Counted from the stretch's first letter, positions 41,822-52,113 are shown. The stretch is 64,000 bases of DNA from Brucella haematophila (GCF_005938105.1 NZ_VCPE01000002.1:186001-250000), one strand, 5' to 3'. Translations and numbers: made by a program. The notes: generated by a model not told the origin, from the letters alone.

Positions 41822-42640
41822 ATGAAATCAGCTCGTCTGCTCATTCTTGGGGTAGCCGTCATCGCTGCTGGCGGTGCGGGCTATATCGCCATGAATCTGT
41901 CGGCTCCGCCGCCAGCACCAGTCGTGGTTGCGCCCGAAGCCCCGCAGATGCAGCTGGAAGAAGTGCTGGTCGCCACGGAAAATCTCGGTGTCGGCGCTGA
42001 ACTGACCTCGCAGATGCGCTGGCAATCTTGGCCCAAGGAAGCGATTTCCGATGGCTATATCACCCGTTCCAGCGAGCCAGACGCCATCAACCAGCTCAAT
42101 GGTGCAACTGTCAGGCTGCAACTTTTCCCCGGTGAACCCATTCGCAAGGTCAAGCTGATCGGACCCGGACAAAGCTTCCTGTCCTCGATCCTGCCACCAG
42201 GCATGCGCGCGGTTGCGACCCAGATCAATGCCGAAAGCTCGGCGGGCGGCTTTATCCTGCCCAATGATTTCGTCGACGTCATCATGACCCGCCGCAAGCC
42301 CGACAATGCCAGCAGCACCTCCATCGCGCCTTTCACGACCGAGACTGTGCTGCAAAATGTGCGCGTGCTCGCCATCGACCAGACGATTCAGGAAGACGAA
42401 CAGGGGCGCAAGGTCATGGTCGGCCAGACGGCGACATTGGAACTGACGCCCGATCAGGCAGAAATCATCACCGTCGCCCAGCAAATGGCGGACCGGCTGA
42501 CACTGTCGCTGCGATCCATGCACGACGCCGAAGACAAGGACATCAAGCAAGCCGACTATCTGGTTTCCTCGCCGACGCGCAGCGGAACCGTCAAGGTCAT
42601 CAAGTCCGGCAGCGTTATAGAAGTAGGACCGCGCTCATGA
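41822..42640 (+). CDS. cpaB: Flp pilus assembly protein CpaB
   Basis: Periplasmic, inner-membrane-anchored assembly factor of the Tad system. 272 residues: N-terminal helix LLILGVAVIAAGGAGYIAM, then a SAF domain (LEEVLVATENLGVGAELTSQ, GEPIRKVKLI, PPGMRAVATQINAESSAGGF) and the RcpC/CpaB domain ending VIEVGPRS. Start ATG 41822. Its last codons overlap cpaC by 4 nt. Confidence 0.93.
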   Translation: MKSARLLILGVAVIAAGGAGYIAMNLSAPPPAPVVVAPEAPQMQLEEVLVATENLGVGAELTSQMRWQSWPKEAISDGYITRSSEPDAINQLNGATVRLQLFPGEPIRKVKLIGPGQSFLSSILPPGMRAVATQINAESSAGGFILPNDFVDVIMTRRKPDNASSTSIAPFTTETVLQNVRVLAIDQTIQEDEQGRKVMVGQTATLELTPDQAEIITVAQQMADRLTLSLRSMHDAEDKDIKQADYLVSSPTRSGTVKVIKSGSVIEVGPRS

Positions 42641-44160
42641 AAAAGGCAAAACGCGTGCGCCCGTATTGGACCAAATCCGCTCTTATTGCCGCAAGCCTGA
42701 CGTTCGCAGCGCAACCCTTCTTGGAAGCCCCGGCCATGGCGGCAGGCGGCGTCGTCAAGGTGGGTGCACAGGGGCGCGCCCAGCGAATTACGCTTGGTCT
42801 CAACAAATCGCTGGTGCTGGATCTGCCACAGGACGCTTATGATGTCCTCGTCTCCAATCCCTCCATCGCGGATGCCGTCACGAGCACGTCGCGCCGCATC
42901 TATCTGTTCGGCAAGCAGGTCGGACAGACGAATATCTTCGTCTTCGGCCCGAATGGCGAACAGATCGCCTCCATCGATGTCGAAATCGAGCGCGATGTGA
43001 GCACCATTTCGACACAGCTGAAACGCCTTATCCCCGGCTCGGATATCCGCGTCGAATTGATCAACGACAACGTCGTTTTGACCGGCACGGTTCAGACACC
43101 GCAGGATTCGGCACAAGCCGCTAAGCTTGCAGGCCTTTTCGTCACCGGCGGTGAAGCAACCACCGGTCAATATTCGTCAACGGCTTCCGCTCCAACCGAC
43201 GGCGGCGGTGTTGCAATCGACAACCCCGACCGGGAGCGCCGAGTCAGTAAAATCGTCAACATGCTGACGATTGTCGGTGAAGACCAGGTCACGCTGAAGG
43301 TCACTGTCGCCGAAGTCAGCCGCACTGTCATGAAACAGCTCGGCGTCAATATGCTTGGCCGCGGTAACAGCAACGGCATTACCTATAGCGGCATTTCGGA
43401 AACCATCTCTGGCGCGATCGGCAATAATCTGTCCGATACCGGCTTCGGTCTCGCGACGAGCAGCTTCTCAGCCTATCTGCGGGCAATGGAATCAGCAGGT
43501 GTCATGAAGACGCTAGCCGAACCGACCCTGACCGCGATCTCTGGCGAAAAAGCAGCTTTCAACGTCGGTGGCGAATATAATGTTTTGAACAGCGTCACTT
43601 ATGATGACGACGGCAAGCGAACCAACCAGCTGGCCAAGATCGAATACGGCATCGGACTTGAATTCATGCCGGTGGTGCTCGGTCCCGGACGGATCAGTCT
43701 AAAAATCAGAACCTCGGTTTCTGAACCCACGACCGAAAGCACCGGCATGGCTGCCAAGGCCGACGGCGTGGGCACAAGCCTCCTCTCGCTGCGCAAACGC
43801 GTAGCGGACACCACGGTCGAACTGCCATCCGGCGGTTCGATGATGATCGGCGGCCTGATCCGCGATGAAGTGCGCCAGTCGGTTTCCGGCTTTCCGGGAC
43901 TCACCAAGATTCCCGTCCTCGGCGCGTTGTTCCGCAGCAAGGATTTCATCCGCAACGAATCAGAACTCGTGGTCATCGTGACACCCTATCTGGCTCGCCC
44001 GGTGGCACGGCAAGCGCTGGCGCGTCCCGACGACAATCTCAATCCGGCCAGCGATGGTGCAGGCTACATTCTCGGCAAGGTCAACCGTGTTTATGGGACG
44101 ATGGAGACCAAGCTGCCGCCCGGCCGTTACAACGGCGTTGTCGGGTATATCTACAAATGA
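42637..44160 (+). CDS. cpaC: Tad pilus secretin CpaC (RcpA)
   Basis: Outer-membrane secretin channel for the Flp pilus. 507 residues: signal peptide to about residue 35 (AMAA-GG), N-terminal pilus domain (LVLDLPQDAYDVLVSNPSIA), BON domain (DIRVELINDNVVLTGTVQTP), and the C-terminal secretin domain with AFNVGGEYNV, VELPSGGSMMIGGLIRD and TKIPVLGALF. Coupled by 4-nt overlaps to cpaB before and cpaD after. Confidence 0.94.
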   Translation: MKKAKRVRPYWTKSALIAASLTFAAQPFLEAPAMAAGGVVKVGAQGRAQRITLGLNKSLVLDLPQDAYDVLVSNPSIADAVTSTSRRIYLFGKQVGQTNIFVFGPNGEQIASIDVEIERDVSTISTQLKRLIPGSDIRVELINDNVVLTGTVQTPQDSAQAAKLAGLFVTGGEATTGQYSSTASAPTDGGGVAIDNPDRERRVSKIVNMLTIVGEDQVTLKVTVAEVSRTVMKQLGVNMLGRGNSNGITYSGISETISGAIGNNLSDTGFGLATSSFSAYLRAMESAGVMKTLAEPTLTAISGEKAAFNVGGEYNVLNSVTYDDDGKRTNQLAKIEYGIGLEFMPVVLGPGRISLKIRTSVSEPTTESTGMAAKADGVGTSLLSLRKRVADTTVELPSGGSMMIGGLIRDEVRQSVSGFPGLTKIPVLGALFRSKDFIRNESELVVIVTPYLARPVARQALARPDDNLNPASDGAGYILGKVNRVYGTMETKLPPGRYNGVVGYIYK

Positions 44161-44885
44161 GCGGGGAAACGGGCATGACAATTCGGGGCAAGAAAGTTTC
44201 CATCACGCCAGCCTTGCTGGTCCTGTCGGTCGCTCTTCTGGCTGGTTGCGCAAACCGGCAGCATGTGACCGTCGGCGCATTGCCGGACGATTACCGCACC
44301 AACCATCCTATCACGATTGCCGAGCGCGAGCAGGTGACCGATATCCCCGTCAGCAGCGCCGATAGCAGGCTGAACACCATGCAACGCGGCATCGTCGAAA
44401 AGGCAGTCTCCAACTACCGTTACAACGGTTCGGGCATGGTCTATGTGCTCGTTCCCGCTGGCGCGCCCAATCAGGCTGCGGCCTATCGCCTGAGCACAGA
44501 AGTTGCGACCGCCCTGCGCAAAGGTGGCGTCAAGCAGACCAACATCGCCATTGAAAACTATCCAGTTACGTCGCCCGACGCCGCAGCGCCGATCCGCATC
44601 AGCTATTATGCAATGACGGCGGGCACGACGCCTTGCGGACGCTGGCCGGACGATGTTGGGACCACACCGGAAAACAAGCATTACGCCAATTTCGGCTGCG
44701 CGATGCAGAACAATCTCGCAGCGCAAGTCGCCAATCCCGCCGATCTTCTTGGACCGCGCGCTTCCTCTCCAATCGATTCCGACCGCACGACAGAACGCCT
44801 CAATGGCGATCAGGGTTACACCAAAATGTCGACTGCGCAGACGGATAACTGGAAAGAACCCCGCAGCGAACAGGCAAACTATTAA
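44157..44885 (+). CDS. cpaD: Tad pilus lipoprotein CpaD
   Basis: Outer-membrane lipoprotein that helps place the secretin. 242 residues: signal peptide with lipobox LLAGC (Cys31), then the CpaD domain VGALPDDYRTNHPITIAERE, MVYVLVPAGAPNQAAAYRLS and the GCAMQNNLAAQVANPADLLG block typical of Rhizobiales members. A second possible start (MTIRGKK) lies 6 codons in. Overlaps cpaC by 4 nt; 9 bp before cpaE. Confidence 0.92.
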   Translation: MSGETGMTIRGKKVSITPALLVLSVALLAGCANRQHVTVGALPDDYRTNHPITIAEREQVTDIPVSSADSRLNTMQRGIVEKAVSNYRYNGSGMVYVLVPAGAPNQAAAYRLSTEVATALRKGGVKQTNIAIENYPVTSPDAAAPIRISYYAMTAGTTPCGRWPDDVGTTPENKHYANFGCAMQNNLAAQVANPADLLGPRASSPIDSDRTTERLNGDQGYTKMSTAQTDNWKEPRSEQANY

Positions 44886-44894
44886 GAGCGCGCC

Positions 44895-46178
44895 ATGACA
44901 GATATCGCCTTCGAACCGGAAGCCGGCAACGACCTTGCCGAACACCGCGCGCCGATCATGCTGGAAAATGTGCGGCCTATTCCGCGCATTTCCATCCAGG
45001 CGTTTTGTGAAAACGAAAGCGTCGCCATTCCCATCGAACGCGCCGGTAACGACCGGCGCATGGCCAAGACACATCTGAAAGTCTCGCCGGGCGGCATCGA
45101 GGCCGCCATCGACTTCTATCAGACGGCCTCGACGCCCAATCTGATCATTGTCGAATCATCGTCGGAACCGAATGTTCTGCTCGATGAACTCAAGCGCCTG
45201 TCGGAAGTCTGCGACCCGGGTTCCAAGGTGCTCGTCGTAGGCCATTCCAACGAAGTCTGGCTCTATCGCGAATTGCTGCGCCGCGGCGTGTCGGAATATA
45301 TCGTAGCGCCCGTTTCGCTGGCCGATGTTCTGGCCATCGTCTCATCGATCTTTCTCGATCCGGGTGCCGAGCCGCTTGGACGCTCCATCGCCTTTATCGG
45401 CGCCAAGGGCGGTGTCGGCGCGTCGACCATCGCCCATAATGTCGCCTGGTCGATCTCGCATCTCTTCCGGCACGATGTCGTTCTTGCCGATATGGATCTG
45501 CCTTTCGGCACGGCCAACATCAATTTCGATCAGGACCCGACGCTCGGCATCGCCGACGCCGTGTTTTCTCCTGAGCGCGTGGACGAGGTCTATCTCGACC
45601 GCCTGCTGGTGCAATATGGCGAACATCTCTCGATTCTTGCCGCTCCCTCCAGTCTGGAGCGCACCTTCGATTTTCAAGAGGATGCATTCTCCGAAATAAT
45701 CGACGTTGCACAGCGCACCTCGCCGCTGATCGTTCTCGATCTCGCGCATGGCTGGAACGGCTGGACCCGCACCACATTGATGCGGGCGGATGAAGTGGTG
45801 ATCGTGGCCGCGCCCGATCTCGCCAATCTGCGCAATACGAAGAACCTGCTCGATACGCTGGCGCAATTGCGCCCCAACGATCTGAAGCCGCATCTGGTGC
45901 TCAATCAGGTCGGGGTTCCGAAGCGCCCCGAAATCGCGCTGTCGGATTTCTCCGAACCGCTTGGCATCGACCCGATTGCAGCCATCGAATTCGAGCCGCA
46001 GCTTTTCGGCAATGCCGCCAATACCGGACGCATGATCGCGGAAACCAGCCCGGAAAGCCCGGTTTCTGCGACCATCACGCATATAGCGCATGTGCTGACG
46101 GGGCGGGCGGATGTTCAACCGCGCAAGAAGAATGGCATCTCCGGTCTTTTGGGCAAATTCGCGCGCAAGACGAAGTAA
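44895..46178 (+). CDS. cpaE: Pilus assembly ATPase CpaE (TadZ)
   Basis: ParA/MinD-like protein that places the Tad apparatus in the cell, often at a pole. 427 residues: an N-terminal receiver-like domain (LIIVESSSEPNVLLDELKRL) without clear phosphorylation residues, then a deviant Walker A IGAKGGVGASTIAHNVAWS and DLPFGTANINFDQDP. The Walker-B-like segment reads SPLIVLDLAHGW. Between cpaD and cpaF, 9 and 12 bp away. Confidence 0.92.
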   Translation: MTDIAFEPEAGNDLAEHRAPIMLENVRPIPRISIQAFCENESVAIPIERAGNDRRMAKTHLKVSPGGIEAAIDFYQTASTPNLIIVESSSEPNVLLDELKRLSEVCDPGSKVLVVGHSNEVWLYRELLRRGVSEYIVAPVSLADVLAIVSSIFLDPGAEPLGRSIAFIGAKGGVGASTIAHNVAWSISHLFRHDVVLADMDLPFGTANINFDQDPTLGIADAVFSPERVDEVYLDRLLVQYGEHLSILAAPSSLERTFDFQEDAFSEIIDVAQRTSPLIVLDLAHGWNGWTRTTLMRADEVVIVAAPDLANLRNTKNLLDTLAQLRPNDLKPHLVLNQVGVPKRPEIALSDFSEPLGIDPIAAIEFEPQLFGNAANTGRMIAETSPESPVSATITHIAHVLTGRADVQPRKKNGISGLLGKFARKTK

Positions 46179-46190
46179 CGGCGGAAAATC

Positions 46191-47645
46191 ATGTTCGGCA
46201 AAAGAGGCAACGATTCAGGAAGCAAACAGGACGGCAGCATTGCAAAAGCAATCGCGCCCCAGCCTGTGCAGCGCACGGAGCCCGTTCAGCCGTCCCGCAT
46301 GCAGGCCGCCGTTCCCAACACGCCAGCGAGACCCGCAGCCGCTGCCAGCAGCGGACGCGAGAAGAACGAAGGCTATTACGACACCAAAGCGCAGGTTTTT
46401 TCGGCCCTGATCGACACGATTGATCTGTCGCAGCTTTCGCGCATGGCACCCGATACGGCCCGCGAAGAAATCCGCGATATCGTCAATGATATCATTGCGA
46501 TCAAGAACTTCGTCATGTCGATTGCCGAACAGGAAGAACTGCTCGACGACATTTGCAACGACGTCCTCGGCTATGGTCCGCTGGAACCGCTGCTCGCCCG
46601 CGACGACATTGCCGATATCATGGTCAACGGTTCGCGCCGCACCTATATCGAAGTCGACGGTATGGTGCAGGAAACGGGGATCCGTTTTCGCGACAACCAG
46701 CAGCTTCTCAATATCTGCCAGCGCATCGTCAGCCAGGTCGGCAGACGCGTCGACGAATCAAGCCCGATCTGCGATGCGCGCCTGCCGGACGGCTCGCGCG
46801 TCAACGTCATCGCCTCGCCGCTGTCGCTTGACGGTCCGACACTGACCATCCGCAAGTTCCGCAAGGACAAGCTGACGCTCGACCAACTGGTCCGCTTCGG
46901 TGCGATCTCCAATGCCGGTGCGGAATTGTTGCAGATCATCAGCCGCGTGCGCTGCAATGTCATCATTTCGGGTGGTACGGGTTCCGGCAAAACCACGCTG
47001 TTGAACTGCCTCACCCGCTATATCGACACGCATGAACGCATCATCACCTGCGAAGATTCCGCCGAACTGCAATTGCAACAGCCGCATGTCGTGCGCCTCG
47101 AAACCCGCCCGCCCAATCTGGAAGGCGAAGGCGAAGTGACGATGCGCGATCTGGTCAAGAACTGCCTGCGTATGCGGCCTGAGCGAATTATCGTCGGCGA
47201 AGTGCGCGGACCGGAAGTGTTCGACCTGTTGCAGGCCATGAATACCGGCCATGACGGCTCCATGGGCACCATCCACTCCAACAGTCCGCGCGAATGCCTC
47301 AGCCGTATGGAAGCCATGATCGCCATGGGCGGCTATACGCTGCCGCAGAAGACTGTGCGCGAAATTCTGGTCAACTCGATTGATATCATCATTCAGGCGG
47401 CGCGCCTGCGTGACGGTTCGCGTCGCATCACCCATGTGACGGAAGTGGTGGGGCTTGAAGGCGACGTCATCATCACCCAGGATTTGATGCTTTACGACAT
47501 CAAGGGGGAGGATGCATCCGGCCGCATTCTCGGCACGCACAGCTCCACCGGCATTGGCCGCCCGGCTTTCTGGGACCGTGCGCGCTACTACAATGAAGAC
47601 AGCCGCCTCGCCTCTGTTCTCGACAGTATGGAGAGCGTTGACTGA
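46191..47645 (+). CDS. cpaF: Pilus motor ATPase CpaF (TadA)
   Basis: Hexameric secretion ATPase that drives extension and retraction of the pilus from the cytoplasm. 484 residues with a variable N terminus, the [20 protein letters not shown] domain, Walker [14 protein letters not shown] (about residue 262), Asp box [18 protein letters not shown], Walker [12 protein letters not shown] and His box [10 protein letters not shown]. The stop shares one base with the tadB start (TGATG). Confidence 0.95.
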   Translation: MFGKRGNDSGSKQDGSIAKAIAPQPVQRTEPVQPSRMQAAVPNTPARPAAAASSGREKNEGYYDTKAQVFSALIDTIDLSQLSRMAPDTAREEIRDIVNDIIAIKNFVMSIAEQEELLDDICNDVLGYGPLEPLLARDDIADIMVNGSRRTYIEVDGMVQETGIRFRDNQQLLNICQRIVSQVGRRVDESSPICDARLPDGSRVNVIASPLSLDGPTLTIRKFRKDKLTLDQLVRFGAISNAGAELLQIISRVRCNVIISGGTGSGKTTLLNCLTRYIDTHERIITCEDSAELQLQQPHVVRLETRPPNLEGEGEVTMRDLVKNCLRMRPERIIVGEVRGPEVFDLLQAMNTGHDGSMGTIHSNSPRECLSRMEAMIAMGGYTLPQKTVREILVNSIDIIIQAARLRDGSRRITHVTEVVGLEGDVIITQDLMLYDIKGEDASGRILGTHSSTGIGRPAFWDRARYYNEDSRLASVLDSMESVD

Positions 47646-48655
47646 TGACCGCCTCACCCGTCAGCATTCTGGTCTTCATTCTTCTGGCGGTGGTCGCCTG
47701 TGCCGCGCTGGCTTACGTGCTGTTCTACGACAGGCTGGCCAGCAAGGACCCCGCTTCGCGGCGGCTGGAAACCGTGCGCAACTATGCCGAACGCAGCGTC
47801 ACCCGCAGCGAGCGGGACAAGAACACCGATATTCAGAAACGCCGCAAGCAATTGCAGGACAATATCAAGGATCTTGAAGCACGCCAGAAGCAACGCGAGA
47901 AGAATCAGAAATACCCGCCGCTGCGCATCATGCTGACGCAGGCCGGGCTTAGCATCACGTTGCGCCAGTTCTATATTTATTCCGGCGTGACAGCCTTTGT
48001 CGGAATCCTGATCGGCTTTATCTTCGGTCTTCCGCTCCTGCTTCTTCCGGGCATTGCCATTGCCTGTTTTTTCGGCCTGCCCCGCTGGTTCGTGCTGCAA
48101 AAGCGCAAGCGTCGCCTGAAGAAGTTTCTGGAAGAATTTCCAAATGCTCTCGACGTCATTGTCCGCGCGACGCGAGCGGGCCTGCCGCTGAATGATGGGC
48201 TGCGCCTGATCGCCAGCGAAGCGCTGGAGCCGGTGAAGGCTGAGTTCAAGAAAGTCGTCGAAGCCCAGCAGATGGGCCTGTCTATACCGGAAGCTGTTGG
48301 CAAGATGCCCGACAGCATGCCTTGCCCCGAGACAAATTTTTTCGCCATCGTGATCCAGATTCAGGCTCAGGCCGGCGGCAATCTTTCGGAAGCGCTGAAC
48401 AATCTCTCCAAGGTGCTGCGTGACCGCAAGAAGATGAAAGCCAAGGTCGACGCGCTTTCCATGGAAGCAAAGGCCTCTGCCGCGATCATCGGTGCACTGC
48501 CGCTTATCGTCATGGTGCTCGTCTATCTGACCAGCCCGCAATATATGACGCTGCTCTTCACCTCATCGACCGGCCATATGCTGCTGGGGATCGCTGCCGT
48601 TCTCATGGCGACTGGTGTCTTCATCATGAAAAACATGATCAATTTCGATATGTGA
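47645..48655 (+). CDS. tadB: Tad platform protein TadB
   Basis: Inner-membrane platform protein of the T2SS GspF family; pairs with TadC to connect the ATPase to the pilus. 336 residues: an N-terminal helix, a 60-residue charged cytoplasmic stretch (SERDKNTDIQKRRKQLQDNI), two central helices, the GspF domain FPNALDVIVRATRAGLPLND, and two C-terminal helices. Starts inside the cpaF stop. Confidence 0.93.
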   Translation: MTASPVSILVFILLAVVACAALAYVLFYDRLASKDPASRRLETVRNYAERSVTRSERDKNTDIQKRRKQLQDNIKDLEARQKQREKNQKYPPLRIMLTQAGLSITLRQFYIYSGVTAFVGILIGFIFGLPLLLLPGIAIACFFGLPRWFVLQKRKRRLKKFLEEFPNALDVIVRATRAGLPLNDGLRLIASEALEPVKAEFKKVVEAQQMGLSIPEAVGKMPDSMPCPETNFFAIVIQIQAQAGGNLSEALNNLSKVLRDRKKMKAKVDALSMEAKASAAIIGALPLIVMVLVYLTSPQYMTLLFTSSTGHMLLGIAAVLMATGVFIMKNMINFDM

Positions 48656-48665
48656 GGCGCAAATC

Positions 48666-49667
48666 ATGTTTTCTCTCCTCATCGAAAGGCTGACAGACCC
48701 GCAATTCCTGATCGCCATGCTGATCACGATTGCGGTTTTCGCCGCCATCGTCACGGTTCTGTTGCCGATACTCAGCACCAGCATCTTGAAATCGCGCATG
48801 AAGTCGGTCGCCACCGAACGCGAGGCGATCCGATCTCGCGAGCGCGCACGACTGGCATCTGAAAACGACCGGCGCAACAGCCTGCGGCATCAGCAGAAGC
48901 AGGGCATTCGCGACTTTGTCGAAAGGCTCGACCTGAAAAAGGCGCTTGCCGACGAAAAGACAATAGCCGCGCTCAGAACCGCCGGTTTTCGCGGGCAGAA
49001 CCCGCTCAACATCTTCCTGTTCATGCGTTTCGTGCTGCCATTCGGCGCAATGACGCTGGCCGCTTTTTACGTCTTCGTGCTCGGCAATCTGCCGGAACAT
49101 TCCTTCTTCGTCCGACTTCTGGTCTGCATTATCGCCGGTTATATCGGCTTCTATGCGCCGAACCTCTATGTTTCCAACAAGGCAGCCAAACGCAAGCAGT
49201 CGATCCGCCGCGCCTGGCCGGATGCGCTGGATTTGATGCTGATCTGCGTGGAATCCGGCATGTCGGTCGAAGCAGCCTTTCGCAAGGTCGCCGATGAAAT
49301 AGGCATACAATCGGTGGAACTGGCGGAAGAGCTGATGCTCACCAATGCCGAACTGTCATTCCTGCCTGAACGGCGTCAGGCCTATGACAATCTTGCCATC
49401 CGCACCGGCGTCGATCAGGTGAAGTCGGTATCGCAAGCGCTCATTCAGGCAGAGCGTTACGGCACGCCGGTCTCGCAGGCGCTTCGGACACTTTCTCAGG
49501 AAAGCCGTGATTTGCGTATGCTGGAGGCGGAAAAGAAAGCGGCGGCCCTGCCGCCGAAACTCACCGTGCCGATGATCGTGTTCTTCCTGCCGGTGCTGTT
49601 TATCGTCATTCTCGGCCCGGCCTTTATTCAGCTTGGCGCGCAAGGCGGATTCTTCGGCGGGCACTGA
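48666..49667 (+). CDS. tadC: Tad platform protein TadC
   Basis: Second GspF-type platform protein, 333 residues. N-terminal helix, charged segment EREAIRSRERARLASENDRR, a helix pair near residue 120, GspF domain WPDALDLMLICVESGMSVEA, last helix IVFFLPVLFIVILGPAFIQL. Ten bp after tadB; last plus-strand gene of the locus, converging on tadD. Confidence 0.93.
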   Translation: MFSLLIERLTDPQFLIAMLITIAVFAAIVTVLLPILSTSILKSRMKSVATEREAIRSRERARLASENDRRNSLRHQQKQGIRDFVERLDLKKALADEKTIAALRTAGFRGQNPLNIFLFMRFVLPFGAMTLAAFYVFVLGNLPEHSFFVRLLVCIIAGYIGFYAPNLYVSNKAAKRKQSIRRAWPDALDLMLICVESGMSVEAAFRKVADEIGIQSVELAEELMLTNAELSFLPERRQAYDNLAIRTGVDQVKSVSQALIQAERYGTPVSQALRTLSQESRDLRMLEAEKKAAALPPKLTVPMIVFFLPVLFIVILGPAFIQLGAQGGFFGGH

Positions 49668-49712
49668 TCGCCGCCGCCGAAAAAGACCAAAACAAAGAAT
49701 GTGACTGTCGTA

Positions 49713-50519
49713 TCAGCCCTTCGGCTTGTCCTTGAGCATATTCCAGGAATTTTGCTGCGCCAGCATGGAACGCAGATAATCCGTGTTGGCCTTGGCCTGC
49801 TGCGGCGAAAGCTCCTGCGCGGCAATTGTTTCGGCTTCCTGGAAACGCCCCTGCAAGCCGACCGAAAGCGCCAGATTCTGGCGGACGCGGCTGTCCGCGC
49901 CCGGCAGCACAGATGCCTGCCGGAAATAGTTTTCCGCCGTCTTGGAATCACCGGCCAGAAGGTAGGACATGCCCATATTGGAGAGGATCGACGGCTCGCC
50001 CGGCTTGATCTGTAACGCCTTCTGATACATGGCGCGAGCCTGATCGCGATTGCCCATCTGGTCGAGAATAGCCCCTTCGGCGGATACGAGTTTCCAGTCC
50101 GGATAGGCCGGGTCTTGTGCGCGGCGGATCGCATCGAGGGCGGTGTCGAACTGACCCGCACCGGCAAGCGCCTTGCCATAGGCGGCGAGAACCTGCTGAT
50201 CCTTTGGATAGGTGATGACCAGCGCGCGCATGACGGCTAAAGCCTGATCGTTGCGTCCCAGACGGGTCAGGGCGCTGGCATAATTGAGCGCGGTGCCACG
50301 GTCCTTGGGATTGCGCTCATATTGCGCGCCAAGACGGCCCACCATCGCGGCAAGCTGTGCATCGTTCATGTGATCGAAAGTGGCGGCGGTTTCGACGCGT
50401 CGCACCGAACCTGTGGTGGTGCGATCCACCGTGTTGCAACCGGTGAGGACGAGCGCTGAAAGGACAGAAGCCACGCCAAGGCGGAAACCAGCGCCGCCCA
50501 TTAACCCCAAGTTGAGCAT
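49713..50519 (-). CDS. tadD: TPR lipoprotein TadD
   Basis: Tetratricopeptide lipoprotein that supports secretin assembly in Tad systems. 268 residues: signal peptide with lipobox LVLTGC (Cys28), a short linker, then about four TPR units (NYASALTRLGRNDQALAVMR, AAYGKALAGAGQFDTALDAI, ILDQMGNRDQARAMYQKALQ, NMGMSYLLAGDSKTAENYFR). ATG 50519 has GGAGG 4 nt upstream; the longer frame begins with GTG. Convergent with tadC, so it has its own promoter near the 50597 palindrome. Confidence 0.9.
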   Translation of the reverse strand: MLNLGLMGGAGFRLGVASVLSALVLTGCNTVDRTTTGSVRRVETAATFDHMNDAQLAAMVGRLGAQYERNPKDRGTALNYASALTRLGRNDQALAVMRALVITYPKDQQVLAAYGKALAGAGQFDTALDAIRRAQDPAYPDWKLVSAEGAILDQMGNRDQARAMYQKALQIKPGEPSILSNMGMSYLLAGDSKTAENYFRQASVLPGADSRVRQNLALSVGLQGRFQEAETIAAQELSPQQAKANTDYLRSMLAQQNSWNMLKDKPKG

Positions 50520-50596
50520 CCCGCCTCCATATGCGGCCGGACATTGCACACCGAATGCCCCAGCCCCTCAAGCCCGATTTCTCCTTCATCAATAAT

Positions 50597-50623
50597 CCGT
50601 TAACCCTAATGATTGGTTAACGG
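50597..50623. promoter_or_regulatory. Perfect dyad CCGTTAACC-N9-GGTTAACGG
   Basis: Nine-bp perfect inverted repeat with a 9-nt spacer in the divergent region between tadD and the M17 aminopeptidase. Both arms carry TTAACC. Likely a binding site for a dimeric regulator of one or both genes; the protein is not known. Confidence 0.5.
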
Positions 50624-50719
50624 ACCTTGCATGCGCCTGTTTCCAAACGAGGCGAAGCGTTCTATCTGTTTTCAAAACTGCCTTGATCGGCCCAATCTGC
50701 CTTGGTGAGAAAGAGTGCC

Positions 50720-52099
50720 ATGTCTGTCGAAATCATTGCCCAAAAATCGGAACAAAGCCGTCCAATCTGGTTTACGAAAAAGGGAAAGCTGGAAGAAAAC
50801 ACGCTTCCGGCTCCTGTGACTGTCTGGGCGAAAGCCCATGATTTCGACGGAGAAGCAGGCAAGGTTCTGGTTCTGCCGGGACCGGATGGTGCGATCTCCG
50901 GCGCGCTGTTCGGCATTGGCGATGGCGTCAAGAGCGGCCAGTCGCAACTGCTTGCTGGCAAGCTCGCGCGCAGCTTGCCGGAAGGTGACTGGCATTTCGA
51001 AAATGCGGACGACGATGCCGCCCTCGCGGCGCTCGCCTTCCTGATGGGCAGCTATAATTTTGCGCGCTACCGCAAGGCAAATGGCAAGACAATCCGCCTT
51101 GCTTTACCGGATGGCGTGGATGAAGCCGAGACGAAGCGCATCGCCGCTGCGGTGACACTCACGCGCGATCTGATCAATACGCCGACCAACGATATGGGCC
51201 CGGACGCACTGGAAAACGCCGCACGCGCACTGGCAAGCGAACATAAAGCGGAAATCAGCGTCACGGAAGGCGAAGCTCTTCTGGAACGAAACTTCCCGAT
51301 GATCCATGCGGTCGGGCGTGCGGGAGCGATTGCGCCGCGTCTGATCGACCTCACATGGGGCAAGGAAAGCGATCCTAAAGTCACGCTGGTCGGCAAGGGT
51401 GTCTGCTTCGATACGGGTGGTCTCGACATCAAGCCCGCAAGCGGCATGCTGCTGATGAAAAAGGACATGGGCGGTGCTGCCAATGTGCTTGGCCTTGCCT
51501 CTATCGTCATGGACGCGAAACTACCGGTGCGGCTGCGCGTCTTGATCCCGGCGGTTGAAAATTCGATTGCCGGAAATGCCTTCCGTCCGGGCGACGTCCT
51601 GCAAAGCCGCAAGGGACTGACCGTCGAAATCGGTAACACAGATGCCGAAGGCAGGCTGGTGCTGGCCGATGCTCTGGCGCTGGCCGATGAGGAAGAGCCG
51701 GAATTGCTGATCGACATGGCCACCCTGACCGGTGCTGCACGCGTGGCGCTCGGCCCGGACCTGCCGCCATTTTTCACGCATGATGACGCATTGGCCGAAG
51801 CCATTGCCGCCAAGGCCGAGGAGACAGCCGATCCGCTCTGGCGGATGCCGCTCTGGCAGCCTTATGCGCAGAAACTGTCGTCACGCATTGCCGACATCAA
51901 CAATGTCACCACCGACGGTTTTGCCGGAGCGGTGACGGCGGCCTTGTTCCTCAGCCGTTTTGTGGAAAAGGCCAAGGCGCATGTGCATTTCGATATTTTT
52001 GGCTGGGTGCCAGTGGAAAAGCCTGCGTCGCCGGTCGGCGGCGAAGCGCAGGCCATCCGTGCGCTCTATCTGTTGCTCAAGGAAAAATACGGCAAGTAA
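50720..52099 (+). CDS. Leucyl aminopeptidase family protein (M17)
   Basis: Cytosolic di-zinc aminopeptidase that trims N-terminal residues from peptides. 459 residues. C-terminal catalytic domain with VGKGVCFDTGGLDIKPASGM (Lys and Asp metal ligands), KKDMGGAANVLG, and the M17 signature NTDAEGRLVLADAL holding Asp and Glu ligands and the active Arg. Start ATG 50720 (MSVEIIAQ); a TTG 18 bp upstream is less likely. Followed by a large palindromic repeat. Confidence 0.93.
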   Translation: MSVEIIAQKSEQSRPIWFTKKGKLEENTLPAPVTVWAKAHDFDGEAGKVLVLPGPDGAISGALFGIGDGVKSGQSQLLAGKLARSLPEGDWHFENADDDAALAALAFLMGSYNFARYRKANGKTIRLALPDGVDEAETKRIAAAVTLTRDLINTPTNDMGPDALENAARALASEHKAEISVTEGEALLERNFPMIHAVGRAGAIAPRLIDLTWGKESDPKVTLVGKGVCFDTGGLDIKPASGMLLMKKDMGGAANVLGLASIVMDAKLPVRLRVLIPAVENSIAGNAFRPGDVLQSRKGLTVEIGNTDAEGRLVLADALALADEEEPELLIDMATLTGAARVALGPDLPPFFTHDDALAEAIAAKAEETADPLWRMPLWQPYAQKLSSRIADINNVTTDGFAGAVTAALFLSRFVEKAKAHVHFDIFGWVPVEKPASPVGGEAQAIRALYLLLKEKYGK

Positions 52100-52113
52100 G
52101 AAGCCCGCGGCTT

